Shown: positions 8,903 to 17,530, counted from the stretch's first letter. The stretch is 64,000 bases of DNA from Rhodobacter sp. (GCA_027489175.1 JAIYAE010000014.1:376491-440490); one strand, 5' to 3'. Notes: a model not told the origin generated them from the sequence alone. Program-made: numbers and translations.

Positions 8903-10522
8903 ATGAGCGACCGCCTCTACCTCTTCGACACCACCCTGCGCGATGGCCAGCAGACCCAGGGCGTCCAGTTTTCCACCGCCGAAAAGGTCCAGATCGCCAA
9001 GGCGCTGGATGCCCTTGGGGTCGATCATATCGAAGGCGGCTGGCCCGGTGCCAACCCCACCGACTCTGATTTCTTTTCGGCCCCCCCGGCCACCCGCGCG
9101 ACCCTGACCGCCTTCGGCATGACTCGCCGCGTGGGTCGGTCGGCCGAGAATGACGACACCCTCGCCGCCGTCCTGAATGCGGGCACCCCGGCGGTCTGCC
9201 TTGTCGGCAAGACCCATGACTTTCAGGTCACCACCGCCCTTGGCGTCACGCTGGAGGAAAACCGCGACGCCATCGCCTCCTCCCTCCGCCACCTTGACAC
9301 CAAAGGCCGCGAGGCCCTCTTCGACGCGGAACACTTCTTCGACGGCTACCGCAGCAACCCCGGCTACGCCCTCAGCTGCCTCCACGCCGCCCTCGACGCC
9401 GGCGCCCGCTGGATCGTCCTGTGCGACACCAACGGCGGCACGCTTCCCGCCGAGGTTGGCCGCATCACGGCCGAGGTCATCGCCGCGGGCATCCCCGGCG
9501 ACCGGCTGGGGATCCACTGCCACGACGACACGGGGAACGCCGTTGCCAACTCCCTTGCCGCGGTCGACGCCGGCGCGCGGCAGATCCAGGGCACGCTGAA
9601 CGGGCTGGGCGAGCGCTGCGGCAATGCGAACCTGACAACGCTGATCCCGACGCTTCTGTTGAAAGAGCCCTACGCCAGCCGCTTCCAGACCGGCGTCACG
9701 CCCGGGGCTTTGGCGGGCCTTCTGAAGACCAGCCGCATGCTGGATGACATCCTGAACCGCGTGCCATTGCGGTCATCCCCCTACATCGGCGCCAGCGCTT
9801 TTGCCCACAAAGCAGGCCTTCACGCCAGTGCCATCCTGAAGGACCCGACCACCTACGAACACATCGACCCCGCGCTTGTCGGCAACGAACGCGTCATCCC
9901 GATGAGCAATCAGGCAGGCCAGTCCAACCTGCGCGCTCGGCTGGAAGCGGCGGGCCTCAAGGTCGACTCAAAAGACCCGCGCCTTGGCCGGATCATCGAG
10001 GTCGTGAAGGAGCGTGAGGATCAAGGCTACGCCTATGACGGCGCGCAGGCCAGCTTTGAACTTGTCGCCCGCCGCGAATTGGGCCTGTGCCCCGAGTTCT
10101 TGGAGGTGAAGCGCTACCGCGTCACGGTCGAGCGGCGGAAGAACAAATACGACCGCATGGTCAGCCTGTCCGAGGCCGTGGTGGTGGTCAAGATCGGCGA
10201 CCGCAAGAACATGTCGGTCTCCGACAGCATGGATGAGGCCGGGTCGGACCGCGGCCCGGTCAACGCGCTGGCCAAGGCGCTTGGCAAGGACCTTGGCCCC
10301 TATCAGGCCTGCATCGACGATATGAAACTGGTGGATTTCAAGGTTCGCATCACCAATGGCGGAACCGAAGCGGTCACCCGTGTGATCATCGACAGCGAAG
10401 ACGGGCAAGGGCGGCGCTGGTCGACCGTCGGGGTCAGCGCCAACATCGTCGATGCCAGTTTCGAAGCGCTTCTGGACGCGATCCAGTGGAAACTGATCCG
10501 CGACATCGGCACGCCCCAATGA
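8903..10522 (+). CDS. cimA: (R)-citramalate synthase
   Basis: 539 residues. The N-terminal TIM barrel has LFDTTLRDGQQTQGVQFSTAEK, EGGWPGANPTD, LCDTNGGTLP and IHCHDDTGNAVANS, the HMGL-like/LeuA-type metal and catalytic motifs. EGGWPGANP and the overall wording place it in the CimA-type branch rather than LeuA or NifV. The C-terminal about 120 residues form the LeuA dimerisation/allosteric domain (YRVTVERRKNKYDRMVSLSEAVVVVKIGD). It condenses pyruvate and acetyl-CoA to citramalate, an entry to isoleucine independent of threonine deaminase, usually feedback-inhibited by isoleucine. The stop overlaps the next start (ATGA). Confidence 0.9.
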   Translation: MSDRLYLFDTTLRDGQQTQGVQFSTAEKVQIAKALDALGVDHIEGGWPGANPTDSDFFSAPPATRATLTAFGMTRRVGRSAENDDTLAAVLNAGTPAVCLVGKTHDFQVTTALGVTLEENRDAIASSLRHLDTKGREALFDAEHFFDGYRSNPGYALSCLHAALDAGARWIVLCDTNGGTLPAEVGRITAEVIAAGIPGDRLGIHCHDDTGNAVANSLAAVDAGARQIQGTLNGLGERCGNANLTTLIPTLLLKEPYASRFQTGVTPGALAGLLKTSRMLDDILNRVPLRSSPYIGASAFAHKAGLHASAILKDPTTYEHIDPALVGNERVIPMSNQAGQSNLRARLEAAGLKVDSKDPRLGRIIEVVKEREDQGYAYDGAQASFELVARRELGLCPEFLEVKRYRVTVERRKNKYDRMVSLSEAVVVVKIGDRKNMSVSDSMDEAGSDRGPVNALAKALGKDLGPYQACIDDMKLVDFKVRITNGGTEAVTRVIIDSEDGQGRRWSTVGVSANIVDASFEALLDAIQWKLIRDIGTPQ

Positions 10523-11265
10523 CCCTCGACGCCTGTGCCAACCTTGTTGAGCGTGGCGATCCGGACCGATTCCGGGCAGTGATGGCCGCGCCCCTGCATG
10601 CCCGCGCACAGCTTTTCCCGCTTTACGCCTTCAACCTAGAGGTCGCTCGCGCGCCCTGGGTCACGGAGGAGCCGCTGATTGCCGAGATGCGGCTGCAGTG
10701 GTGGCGCGATGTGGTTGAAAACGCGGCCTCAGGGGCCGCCCGCGCGCACGAGGTCGCAGGGCCGCTGCACGCGTTGATCCAGGATTTCGGCCTGCCGGTC
10801 GACGTGCTGGATCGCCTGATCGCCGCCCGCCGCTGGGACATCCACAAGGAAGCGCATGAGTCCCTCGACACCTACCTGGAAGACACGGGCGCCGGGTTGA
10901 TGTGGCTTGCAGCCCGGGCACTTGGCGCGCCGGACACGGCGGAAACAACGGTGCGGGCCTATGGCTGGGCAACGGCGGCGGCCTTCTATCTGCGCGCGGT
11001 GCCCGAACTTCTGGCGCGGGGCCGCCAGCCTTTGCCAGACGGGGTCAGCGCTGGTGATCTGGCGCGGCAAGGGTTGGACAAACTGGCCATGGCGCGGGCC
11101 GGTCGAAAGCTGGTGCCGAAAGACGTGGCCCCGGCCTTGCTTGCCGGCTGGCAGACCGAAGGTCTTTTGCAGCAGGCGCTTGGGGCGGGGGCCTCAGCCT
11201 TGCAGCTGACCGAATTCCAACGGCGCGGGCGGCTGTTGTGGCAGGCCGTTTCGCGGCGCTGGTAG
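10519..11265 (+). CDS. Squalene/phytoene synthase-family protein, NDUFAF6-like
   Basis: 248 residues, start ATG overlapping the cimA stop by 4 nt. All-alpha fold of the SQS/PSY family: MRLQWWRDVVE and RRWDIHKEAHESLDTYLEDTGAGLMWLAARALG align by eye with NDUFAF6-type proteins. True phytoene synthases carry two Asp-rich DxxxD motifs that bind diphosphate; I see neither intact here. It is therefore more likely a non-catalytic relative, such as the complex I assembly factor branch, than a carotenoid enzyme, and no carotenoid genes are nearby. Why it is coupled to cimA is unclear. Confidence 0.72.
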   Translation: MTLDACANLVERGDPDRFRAVMAAPLHARAQLFPLYAFNLEVARAPWVTEEPLIAEMRLQWWRDVVENAASGAARAHEVAGPLHALIQDFGLPVDVLDRLIAARRWDIHKEAHESLDTYLEDTGAGLMWLAARALGAPDTAETTVRAYGWATAAAFYLRAVPELLARGRQPLPDGVSAGDLARQGLDKLAMARAGRKLVPKDVAPALLAGWQTEGLLQQALGAGASALQLTEFQRRGRLLWQAVSRRW

Positions 11266-11273
11266 CAGCCCCG

Positions 11274-12479
11274 TCAGGCCCGCATGTCCTGCGGTCGAAG
11301 CCACAGCCAGATCAGCGCCCCTCCGGCCAGCACAAGGAAAGGCAGCATGGCAAGGTTGACCATCTGCCACCCCGCCTGAACCGATCCACCGGCGCAATTC
11401 ATCAACCCGCCCGAGGAAAAGCTGGCCATCGTCACGCCGCCGAACACCACAAGGTCATTCAGACCCTGCAGGCGGCCACGCTCTTCGGGCCGTTGGGCGC
11501 TGGTCAGCATGGTCGTCGCCCCGATGAAGCCGAAATTCCAGCCGATCCCCAGCAGGATGAGGGCTATGAAGAAATTCTCCAGTTCCACCCCCGCCATGGC
11601 GACGGCCCCGGCGGCTGCAAGGATCGTCAGTCCAAGGGCGATGACCCTCTCGGTCCCGTAGCGCGCGATGATATGGCCGGTGAAGAAGCTTGGCGCATAC
11701 ATCGCCAGCACATGGGCGGTGACCACATCCGCCGCATCGCCGGTGTCAAAGCCGCAGCCCACAACCGCCAGCGGCGATGAGGTCATCACCAGGTTCATCA
11801 GGGCATAGGACACGGTGGCACAGATCATCGCGACGGCGATGGTCGGGGTGCGGATCAGCTCGGCCCGGCTGCGCCCGATCATGGCCCCAGGCACCGGGGG
11901 GGTGGGCTTCGGGATCTGCAGACCGGCAAACAGGAACATCCCCGCAAGGTTGAGGGCGATGACCGCCAGATAGCTGCCAAGAAAAGTCACGGCCATCAGG
12001 TCCGAGGTGACCTTGACCAGTTGCGGCCCGACCACCGCCGACAAAAGCCCCCCCGCCATGACCCAGCTGATCGCCTTGGGCCGGAAGGCGTCTGATGCGG
12101 TGTCGGCCGCGGCGAAGCGGTAAAAGCCCTGCGCCGACATGTAGATGCCGGTGAAAAGGGCGCCGATGCAAAAGAGGACAAAGTTGCCCGAGGACAGCCC
12201 ATAGGCGCCGATCGCCGCCCCAAGCGCCCCGCCAAGCGCCCCGACGACAAAGCCCGCGCGGCGGCCGTGGCGCTGCATCAGCGCCGAGATCGGCGTGGCG
12301 GTCAGCATCGACCCGATCACCGTCATCGTGATAGGCAGCGTGGCCCAGCAGGGATTCGGCGCAAGCGAGGATCCGGCGAGGCCCGCGATGGTGAAGATCA
12401 TCGGCATCTGCGCGCCAAGGATCGCCTGGGCTGCGACCAGCACCAGAACGTTGCGTTTTGCGAGGGCGTCACTCTTCAT
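11274..12479 (-). CDS. MFS transporter
   Basis: 401 residues with about 12 hydrophobic segments and the start MKSDALAKRNVLVLVAAQAILGAQMPMIFTIAGL. A loop with RHGRRAGF after TM2 resembles the MFS motif A region (G-x3-D-R-x-G-R-R), partly degenerate. An AAA/GLSSGNFVLFCIGALFTGIYMSAQGFYRFAAADTA stretch recurs in this Rhodobacteraceae MFS group. Inner-membrane secondary transporter; substrate unknown. It converges on the squalene-synthase-like gene with an 8-bp gap and diverges from the glycosylase gene at 12563. Confidence 0.8.
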   Translation of the reverse strand: MKSDALAKRNVLVLVAAQAILGAQMPMIFTIAGLAGSSLAPNPCWATLPITMTVIGSMLTATPISALMQRHGRRAGFVVGALGGALGAAIGAYGLSSGNFVLFCIGALFTGIYMSAQGFYRFAAADTASDAFRPKAISWVMAGGLLSAVVGPQLVKVTSDLMAVTFLGSYLAVIALNLAGMFLFAGLQIPKPTPPVPGAMIGRSRAELIRTPTIAVAMICATVSYALMNLVMTSSPLAVVGCGFDTGDAADVVTAHVLAMYAPSFFTGHIIARYGTERVIALGLTILAAAGAVAMAGVELENFFIALILLGIGWNFGFIGATTMLTSAQRPEERGRLQGLNDLVVFGGVTMASFSSGGLMNCAGGSVQAGWQMVNLAMLPFLVLAGGALIWLWLRPQDMRA

Positions 12480-12562
12480 GTGCCATCGGTACGAGGCTGC
12501 AGTCCGCAGGGCAAGATGCAATGAGCGGTTGCCTCTCTGGTGAAGGATTGAGACAAGAGGCC

Positions 12563-13192
12563 ATGGTAGGCCGCATCATCCATTCCCTTGACTGTGTCGC
12601 CGAAGGCGCTGCCTGGCTTGCCGCCCAGGAACCGGCCTTTGCCCGGGCATTGCCCCTGGTTGGCGATCTGCCCTTGCGCCGCGAGGAGGACGGGTTCGCC
12701 GCCCTCTTGCGCGCGATTGTCGGGCAGCAGGTGTCCGTCGCCAGCGCCCGGGCAATCTGGGCGCGGCTTGAGGCGGCAGGGCTGACCGAGGCCGCGGCGA
12801 TGGCCCTCGCCTCGGATGAGGACCTGCGCGCGGTGGGCCTCAGCCGGCAGAAAGCACGCTATGGGCGGGCGCTGGCGGGGGCGGGGATCGACTTTGACGG
12901 TTTGCGCCAGCGCCCCGATGCCGAAGTGGTGGCGACGCTGGTCGCGGTGCCGGGCATCGGCGTCTGGACCGCCGAGATCTACGCGATGTTCGCCCTTGGC
13001 CGGGCCGATGTGTTTGCGCCCGGAGATCTTGCCCTGCAGGAAGCCGCACGGGTGCTTTTCGGGCTAGAGAAACGGCCGACCGAGAAAGGCTTGCGGCTTA
13101 TGGCCGAAGCCTGGTCGCCCTGGCGGTCTGTTGCGGCGCGGCTGCTCTGGGCCTACTACCGGGTGGCAAAGGAACGGGACGGGGTGGCGTAA
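12563..13192 (+). CDS. DNA-3-methyladenine glycosylase II (AlkA-like, HhH-GPD)
   Basis: 209 residues, short AlkA type lacking the N-terminal AlkA domain. IVGQQVSVASARAIWARL is the family entry helix. VPGIGVWTAEIYAMFALGRADVFAPGDLAL contains the helix-hairpin-helix (GIGVWTAE) and the catalytic Asp of the GPD loop (APGD). It removes alkylated bases such as 3-methyladenine to start base excision repair. The start MVGRIIHSLD follows AAGAGG. The TAA overlaps the ATG of the esterase gene by one base, so the two genes form an operon. Confidence 0.85.
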   Translation: MVGRIIHSLDCVAEGAAWLAAQEPAFARALPLVGDLPLRREEDGFAALLRAIVGQQVSVASARAIWARLEAAGLTEAAAMALASDEDLRAVGLSRQKARYGRALAGAGIDFDGLRQRPDAEVVATLVAVPGIGVWTAEIYAMFALGRADVFAPGDLALQEAARVLFGLEKRPTEKGLRLMAEAWSPWRSVAARLLWAYYRVAKERDGVA

Positions 13193-13842
13193 TGCGGGAA
13201 TTGCAGTTCGGGCGGGCAGGGGCGGCGGAGCCCTCGGCCCTTGTGGTGTTCCTCCATGGCTATGGCGCCAATGGCGAGGACCTGCTGGGCCTGTCCGAGG
13301 TCCTGGCGCCGCATCTGCCGGGCGTGGCGTACCTTGCCCCCGACGCGCCTGAGCGGTGCGTGGGTGGGGGTTTCGGGTTCCAGTGGTTTCCGATTCCCTG
13401 GATCGACGGCTCACCCCAGGCGCTGGCCGAGGCGGGGCTGGATGAGGCGGCGGCAGACCTGAACGGGTTTCTGGATGCCCGGCTGGCCGAGGCGGGCCTT
13501 GCTGCGGACCGGCTGGTGCTGATCGGCTTCAGCCAGGGCGCGATGATGAGCCTGCATGTCGCCCCGCGCCGGGATGAGGCCGTGGCGGGGGTGGTCGCCA
13601 TCTCGGGCCGGCTGTTGCGGCCGGAGCGGCTGGAGGCCGAGGCGCGGGTCAAGCCGCCGGTCCTGTTGATGCATGGCGATCAGGACCCGGTGGTGCCTTT
13701 TGCCGATATGGCAAAGGCCGGGAATGCCCTGGTTGCGGCAGGATTTCCGACCTTTGGGCATGTGATGCAGGGCACGGGCCACGGGATCGCGCCGGATGGG
13801 CTGGGGGTCGCGCTGCAGTTCCTGAAGGAGCGGCTGGAGTAA
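13192..13842 (+). CDS. Phospholipase/carboxylesterase-family alpha/beta hydrolase
   Basis: 216 residues. VVFLHGYGANGEDLLGL gives the oxyanion-hole His-Gly motif, LIGFSQGAMMSL has the nucleophile Ser in G-x-S-x-G, and LLMHGDQDPVVPF and GTGHGIAPDGL supply the catalytic Asp and His. Size and motifs match the YpfH/EstB carboxylesterase family, which hydrolyses short-chain esters or lysophospholipids. Cytoplasmic; no signal peptide. Coupled to the glycosylase gene (TAATG), although no functional link is obvious. Confidence 0.85.
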   Translation: MRELQFGRAGAAEPSALVVFLHGYGANGEDLLGLSEVLAPHLPGVAYLAPDAPERCVGGGFGFQWFPIPWIDGSPQALAEAGLDEAAADLNGFLDARLAEAGLAADRLVLIGFSQGAMMSLHVAPRRDEAVAGVVAISGRLLRPERLEAEARVKPPVLLMHGDQDPVVPFADMAKAGNALVAAGFPTFGHVMQGTGHGIAPDGLGVALQFLKERLE

Positions 13843-13893
13843 GTGACCACGCTGGTCAGACCCTTTCAGATCAGTTTTATCAAAGACTTGCGC

Positions 13894-13930
13894 GTGGACA
13901 TTAACAGTCTGGCAATCTTTGCCGCGGTTA
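13894..13930 (+). pseudogene. Possible remnant of a LysR regulator N-terminus
   Basis: GTG at 13894 opens VDINSLAIFAAV, wording typical of the first 12 residues of LysR-type regulators just before the HTH helix. The resemblance stops at the end of the convergent glk gene (stop at 13928), and the frame terminates at 13965. It could be a decayed fragment or a coincidence. The remaining 13843-13893 bases hold nothing recognisable. Confidence 0.3.
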
Positions 13931-14902
13931 GGGCAACCCGTGCAGATAGGCCGCGCAGCCGGTGAGCGCGGCGTAGTCGTCTTCGACCACGGTCACCGAG
14001 AAATCCTTCAGCAAGAGATCAACCCGCCGCGCCTGCCGGAAGGCGGCGGTCAGGTTCAGGCTGGCGAAGGACGGCGTCATTGCCCGCGACATGCCGCCGA
14101 TCAGGTAGATGCCGCCATAGGGCAGGTGAACCAGCGCCAGATCGGCCAAGGTTTGGCCCAGGATATGCACGTACAGCCGCGCGGCATGGGCGGCGGTGGG
14201 GTCGCCCGCCGCAAGGGCTGCCAGCACCTGCGATGAGGTCATGGTGGTGGGGTGGCCGGCGGCGTAGGCTGCAAAGGCATGCAGGTTGGCAAGGCCACGA
14301 CCCGCCAGAACCTCTTCCACCCCGGCATGGGGCACTTCGCCTTCGGCTTTCAGGCGCGCCTCGATGAAGCGGGCAAGCTGGAAATCCTCTTCCGTGCGGA
14401 CGGGCATGTTGACGTGACCACACTCCGACGGCGGCACGACGCGGCCGTGGCTGCCGGGATGAACCGGGGCCGCGTTGACGCCGGTGCCAAGACCCACGAC
14501 CAGCATCGGCGCATGGGGCAGAACGGGGCCGTCGATCACCCGGCGCAAGTTCGCGGCCGGGATATGCCCAAGCGCTTGACCTTGTGCCTGCAAGTCATTG
14601 AGGATGGCCACCTTTCCTGCACCAGTGGCGTGGCTGAGCTTGGCCGCGTCCATCACCCAGTCAAGGTTGGTCATCGTGGCGACACCATCCTGCACCGGGC
14701 CTGCGGCGGCGACGCAGACGCCGGTCACACTGGCCCCGGTCTGGGCCAGATAGTCCTGCAGCACATGGGCAATGTCCTGACCGCGCGCCTGATACTCGGC
14801 GTTCGGGAAGCGGCGGATGCTGTCCAGCCGCACCGAAGCGCCATCGGCCAGAGCGACTCGGGTGTTGGTGCCGCCGATATCAGCAAGAATGGCGAGGGAC
14901 AT
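13928..14902 (-). CDS. glk: Glucokinase
   Basis: 324 residues. SLAILADIGGTNTRVALAD is the phosphate-1 ATP motif; LNDLQAQGQALG carries the catalytic Asp region; VVGLGTGVNAA and SECGHVNMP match bacterial group I glucokinases (PF02685), and YLIGGMSRAM is the C-terminal ATP-binding part. It phosphorylates glucose released by the neighbouring glycosidases. The start at 14902 lies one base after the GH1 gene stop (TAA-G-ATG), so it is the third gene of an aglR-GH1-glk operon. An in-frame upstream ATG at 14920 overlaps the GH1 gene and is less likely. Confidence 0.92.
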   Translation of the reverse strand: MSLAILADIGGTNTRVALADGASVRLDSIRRFPNAEYQARGQDIAHVLQDYLAQTGASVTGVCVAAAGPVQDGVATMTNLDWVMDAAKLSHATGAGKVAILNDLQAQGQALGHIPAANLRRVIDGPVLPHAPMLVVGLGTGVNAAPVHPGSHGRVVPPSECGHVNMPVRTEEDFQLARFIEARLKAEGEVPHAGVEEVLAGRGLANLHAFAAYAAGHPTTMTSSQVLAALAAGDPTAAHAARLYVHILGQTLADLALVHLPYGGIYLIGGMSRAMTPSFASLNLTAAFRQARRVDLLLKDFSVTVVEDDYAALTGCAAYLHGLP

Positions 14903-14903
14903 C

Positions 14904-16250
14904 TTAAGCTCCATCATTCCGCGCCAGCGCGCGGGCGAGGGCGTGATAAGAGGATTTCGGCGTCCTGACCAGAGTGTCAAAGTCGACATGCACCAGACCG
15001 AAGCGCTTTTCGTAGCCCTCGGCCCATTCGTAATTGTCGAGGAGCGACCAGTAGAAGAAGCCCTTCACATTGGCCCCATCGGCAATGGCCTGCCGGGTAG
15101 CGGCAAGGTGCGAAAAGAGGAAATCTTCACGAATCTGGTCAGTTACCGCGCTGCCTTCCAGTACATCGGCGTTGGCCATACCATTTTCAGTGACATAGAT
15201 CGGCAGGTCGCCGACGTAGTCCTTGGACAGACGGGTCAGGAAATGGTGCAGGCCTTCGGGATAAATCTCCCACCCCATCTGCGTGCGCGGGCGGTCACCG
15301 GGAACGTCGCGCAGCGAGGGCCAGGGCGTGCCGGGGGCATGGGCGTGCAGGCGGCGGGTGTAGTAGTTGACTCCCAGCCAGTCGAGTTTCTGCCCGATCA
15401 GCGGCATGTCGTCTTGCCAGTTCTGCGGCATATGGGGGCCAAGGCCTTCCAGCACATTGGCGGGATAGCTTTGGCGGGTGATGCCTTCGATGAACCAGCG
15501 GTTGAAGATCCCGTCCCAAAGGTCTGACGCGGCTTGATCTTCCGGGCTGTCGGTGGCGGGCGAGGCGTGGTCGAAGTTCAGCACGATGCCAAGGTTCGGC
15601 TGGCCCATGCCGCGCAAACGCTCCACCGCCAGGCCATGTGCCAAGAGGATATGATGCATCGCGCGGGCAGCGGCGCGGATGTCGCGCAGGCCGGGGGCGT
15701 GGATGCCCATGAAATGGGAAAGCCACGCCACGCACCAGGGTTCATTGATCGTGGCGATGCTGGCCACACGGTTGCCAAGGCGGCGGGTGACGGCTTCGCT
15801 GAAGTCAGCAAAGCGGTAGCAGGTGTCGCGGTTGGTCCAGCCGCCCTTGTCGGCCAGCGCCGAGGGCATTTCCCAGTGGTAGAGGGTCTGGAACGGTTTC
15901 AACCCGCGTTCCAGCATGCCATCAACCAGACGGTCATAGAAATCAAGCCCTTCCGGGTTGATGTTCACGCCATCGGGCATGACCCGCGGCCATGAGGTGG
16001 AAAAGCGGTAGCCGTCCATATGGGCGGCTTTCAGAAGGTCAAGGTCCGCGGGCCACTGGTGGTAATGGTCGCAGGCTTTCGCCCCATCCTCAGCCCGGAC
16101 CACGTTGCCGGGGGTGGCGGAGAACGTGTCCCAATGGCAGGGGCCGCAGCCGCCGAAGGCTGACCCTTCGATCTGGTAGGCAGCGGTGGCTGCGCCAAAG
16201 ACGAATCCTGGCGGAAAGTCGAAGCGCGACAGGGGCTTCGTGGAAAACAT
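14904..16250 (-). CDS. GH1 beta-glucosidase
   Basis: 448 residues, cytoplasmic (no signal peptide). FVFGAATAAYQIEG is the GH1 N-terminal signature. The acid/base Glu is E170 in ATINEPW and the nucleophile is E355 in YVTENG. FSTSWPRVMP, ALYHWEMP-like QTLYHWEMPSAL, and WSLLDNYEWAEGYEKRFGLVHVDF complete the (beta/alpha)8 active site. It hydrolyses beta-linked glucosides such as cellobiose or aryl-glucosides. It starts 3 nt after the aglR stop and ends 1 nt before glk, so it should be co-regulated with an otherwise alpha-glucoside locus. Confidence 0.93.
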   Translation of the reverse strand: MFSTKPLSRFDFPPGFVFGAATAAYQIEGSAFGGCGPCHWDTFSATPGNVVRAEDGAKACDHYHQWPADLDLLKAAHMDGYRFSTSWPRVMPDGVNINPEGLDFYDRLVDGMLERGLKPFQTLYHWEMPSALADKGGWTNRDTCYRFADFSEAVTRRLGNRVASIATINEPWCVAWLSHFMGIHAPGLRDIRAAARAMHHILLAHGLAVERLRGMGQPNLGIVLNFDHASPATDSPEDQAASDLWDGIFNRWFIEGITRQSYPANVLEGLGPHMPQNWQDDMPLIGQKLDWLGVNYYTRRLHAHAPGTPWPSLRDVPGDRPRTQMGWEIYPEGLHHFLTRLSKDYVGDLPIYVTENGMANADVLEGSAVTDQIREDFLFSHLAATRQAIADGANVKGFFYWSLLDNYEWAEGYEKRFGLVHVDFDTLVRTPKSSYHALARALARNDGA

Positions 16251-16253
16251 GGA

Positions 16254-17282
16254 TCAGCCTTTGGGTGCGGGGCCGGTGGATTGGCCAATGATAAGCTCAG
16301 CCTCAAGCAGGCGTTGCTGGGGCCCTGCGTCGGGGTGGGCGATGACGTCAAGGAGCATCTCGGCGGTCAGGCGACCAGCCTCGCGCACCGAGGAGCGGGT
16401 GGCGGTGAAGATCGGCACATCCTCACCGTTCTTCATGTAGGAAAGGTCATCGTCATGGATGATGACCGAAACGTCCCGCCCAAGGACAAGGCCCGCACTT
16501 TCCACCGCGCGGCGCACGCCCATGCCCGAGATCATCGAGGATGCAAGGAAAGCGGTCGGCGGCTGGGGCAGGGCAAGCATGCGGGTCGCGGCGCGGAAAC
16601 CGGCAATCTCGGTCATCTCGTCCGAGGCCATAAGGGCTGGGTCCGGCGTGATGCTGCGCGCGGTCAGGGCATCGACATAGCCGGTACGGCGGCGGATGGC
16701 GAAATCCATGAATTCGAGCCCGTTGACGAGGCCGATGCGGGTATGGCCGAGGTCGAGAAGGAATTCGGTCGCGCGCTGGAAGGCGCGGCGGTTGTTCACG
16801 TCCAGCCAGCAATAGGGCTCGGCCGTGCCGGTCGCGCGGCCGTGGACCACGAAGGGCAGGCCGATTTCACGCAAAAGGGCGATGCGGGGGTCATGCGTCC
16901 GGGGGGCGTGGACGATGACACCATCGACATTGCCCTTGGATTTCAGGCCGCGGTAGGTGGTTTCCTCATCCTCATCGGGGACGACGGACAGGACCATGTC
17001 ATAGTCGTTGCGGCTGTATGTCTCACCCGCGCCGGCGATGAAATCCGCGAAGACAGGGTTCACGATCTCATGCCTTGTGGCGATGGGGATGACGTGGCCG
17101 ACCGCCATGGCGCGCCCGGTGGCCAGGCGGATGGCGCGGGTGTTGGGGTGGTAGTTGTGGCGTTTGGCTGCGGCGACAACGCGTTCGCGGGTGGTCTCGT
17201 TCACCTCGGGATAGCCGTTCAGGGCGCGCGACACCGTGGTGGGCGACAGCCCCAACTTGGTGGCGAGTTCCTTGAGGTTCAT
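16254..17282 (-). CDS. aglR: LacI-family transcriptional regulator of the agl locus
   Basis: 342 residues. The N-terminal HTH (MNLKELATKLGLSPTTVSRALNGYPEVNETTRERV) and hinge (HNYHPNTRAIRLATGR) are canonical LacI. The C-terminal about 270 residues are a periplasmic-binding-protein-like effector domain (AVGHVIPIATRHEIVNPVF, DGVIVHAPRTHDPRI, GLVNGLEFMDFAIRRRTGY). Position and orientation, divergent from aglEFGAK, match AglR of rhizobial agl loci. It probably represses both arms until an alpha-glucoside or glucose derivative binds. The start at 17282 is chosen because longer readings have no HTH-like extension. Confidence 0.85.
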   Translation of the reverse strand: MNLKELATKLGLSPTTVSRALNGYPEVNETTRERVVAAAKRHNYHPNTRAIRLATGRAMAVGHVIPIATRHEIVNPVFADFIAGAGETYSRNDYDMVLSVVPDEDEETTYRGLKSKGNVDGVIVHAPRTHDPRIALLREIGLPFVVHGRATGTAEPYCWLDVNNRRAFQRATEFLLDLGHTRIGLVNGLEFMDFAIRRRTGYVDALTARSITPDPALMASDEMTEIAGFRAATRMLALPQPPTAFLASSMISGMGVRRAVESAGLVLGRDVSVIIHDDDLSYMKNGEDVPIFTATRSSVREAGRLTAEMLLDVIAHPDAGPQQRLLEAELIIGQSTGPAPKG

Positions 17283-17296
17283 TGCGGCGCTTTTGC

Positions 17297-17310
17297 TCAA
17301 AACGGTTTCA
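17297..17310. promoter_or_regulatory. Putative AglR operator 1
   Basis: TCAAAACGGTTTCA is an imperfect 14-bp dyad with the central CG and AAAnCGnTTT core typical of LacI-family operators. It lies 15 bp upstream of the aglR start, suggesting autoregulation. Confidence 0.5.
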
Positions 17311-17365
17311 ACCGCGCAAACCTTAGCCAGCTTGGCGGGGTGCGTCAAAACATATCACCGGCCTC

Positions 17366-17379
17366 CGTAAACGATTACG
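17366..17379. promoter_or_regulatory. Putative AglR operator 2
   Basis: CGTAAACGATTACG is a dyad with arms CGTAA/TTACG around a central CG (only positions 6 and 9 break symmetry). It lies near the middle of the 284-bp aglR-aglE intergenic region, where it could cover divergent promoters. Confidence 0.5.
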
Positions 17380-17468
17380 GCGCACGGGACGGGCAGATTG
17401 GGGGCGGTTTGCATCGTTTGAAGGCGCTTTGGATTGACTTGAGGGCCGGGATCGGCGACCCTTGGGCA

Positions 17469-17484
17469 TCCAAAGCGGTTTGAA
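17469..17484. promoter_or_regulatory. Putative AglR operator 3
   Basis: The core CAAAGCGGTTTG (17471-17482) is symmetric except at the two n positions of CAAAnCGnTTTG, the same pattern as the site at 17297. It is about 85 bp before the aglE start, well placed to block the operon promoter. Confidence 0.5.
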
Positions 17485-17530
17485 GCGATTCTGGTTCAGA
17501 AGCGTCTCCGGCTGCCCTTGGGAACAATCG

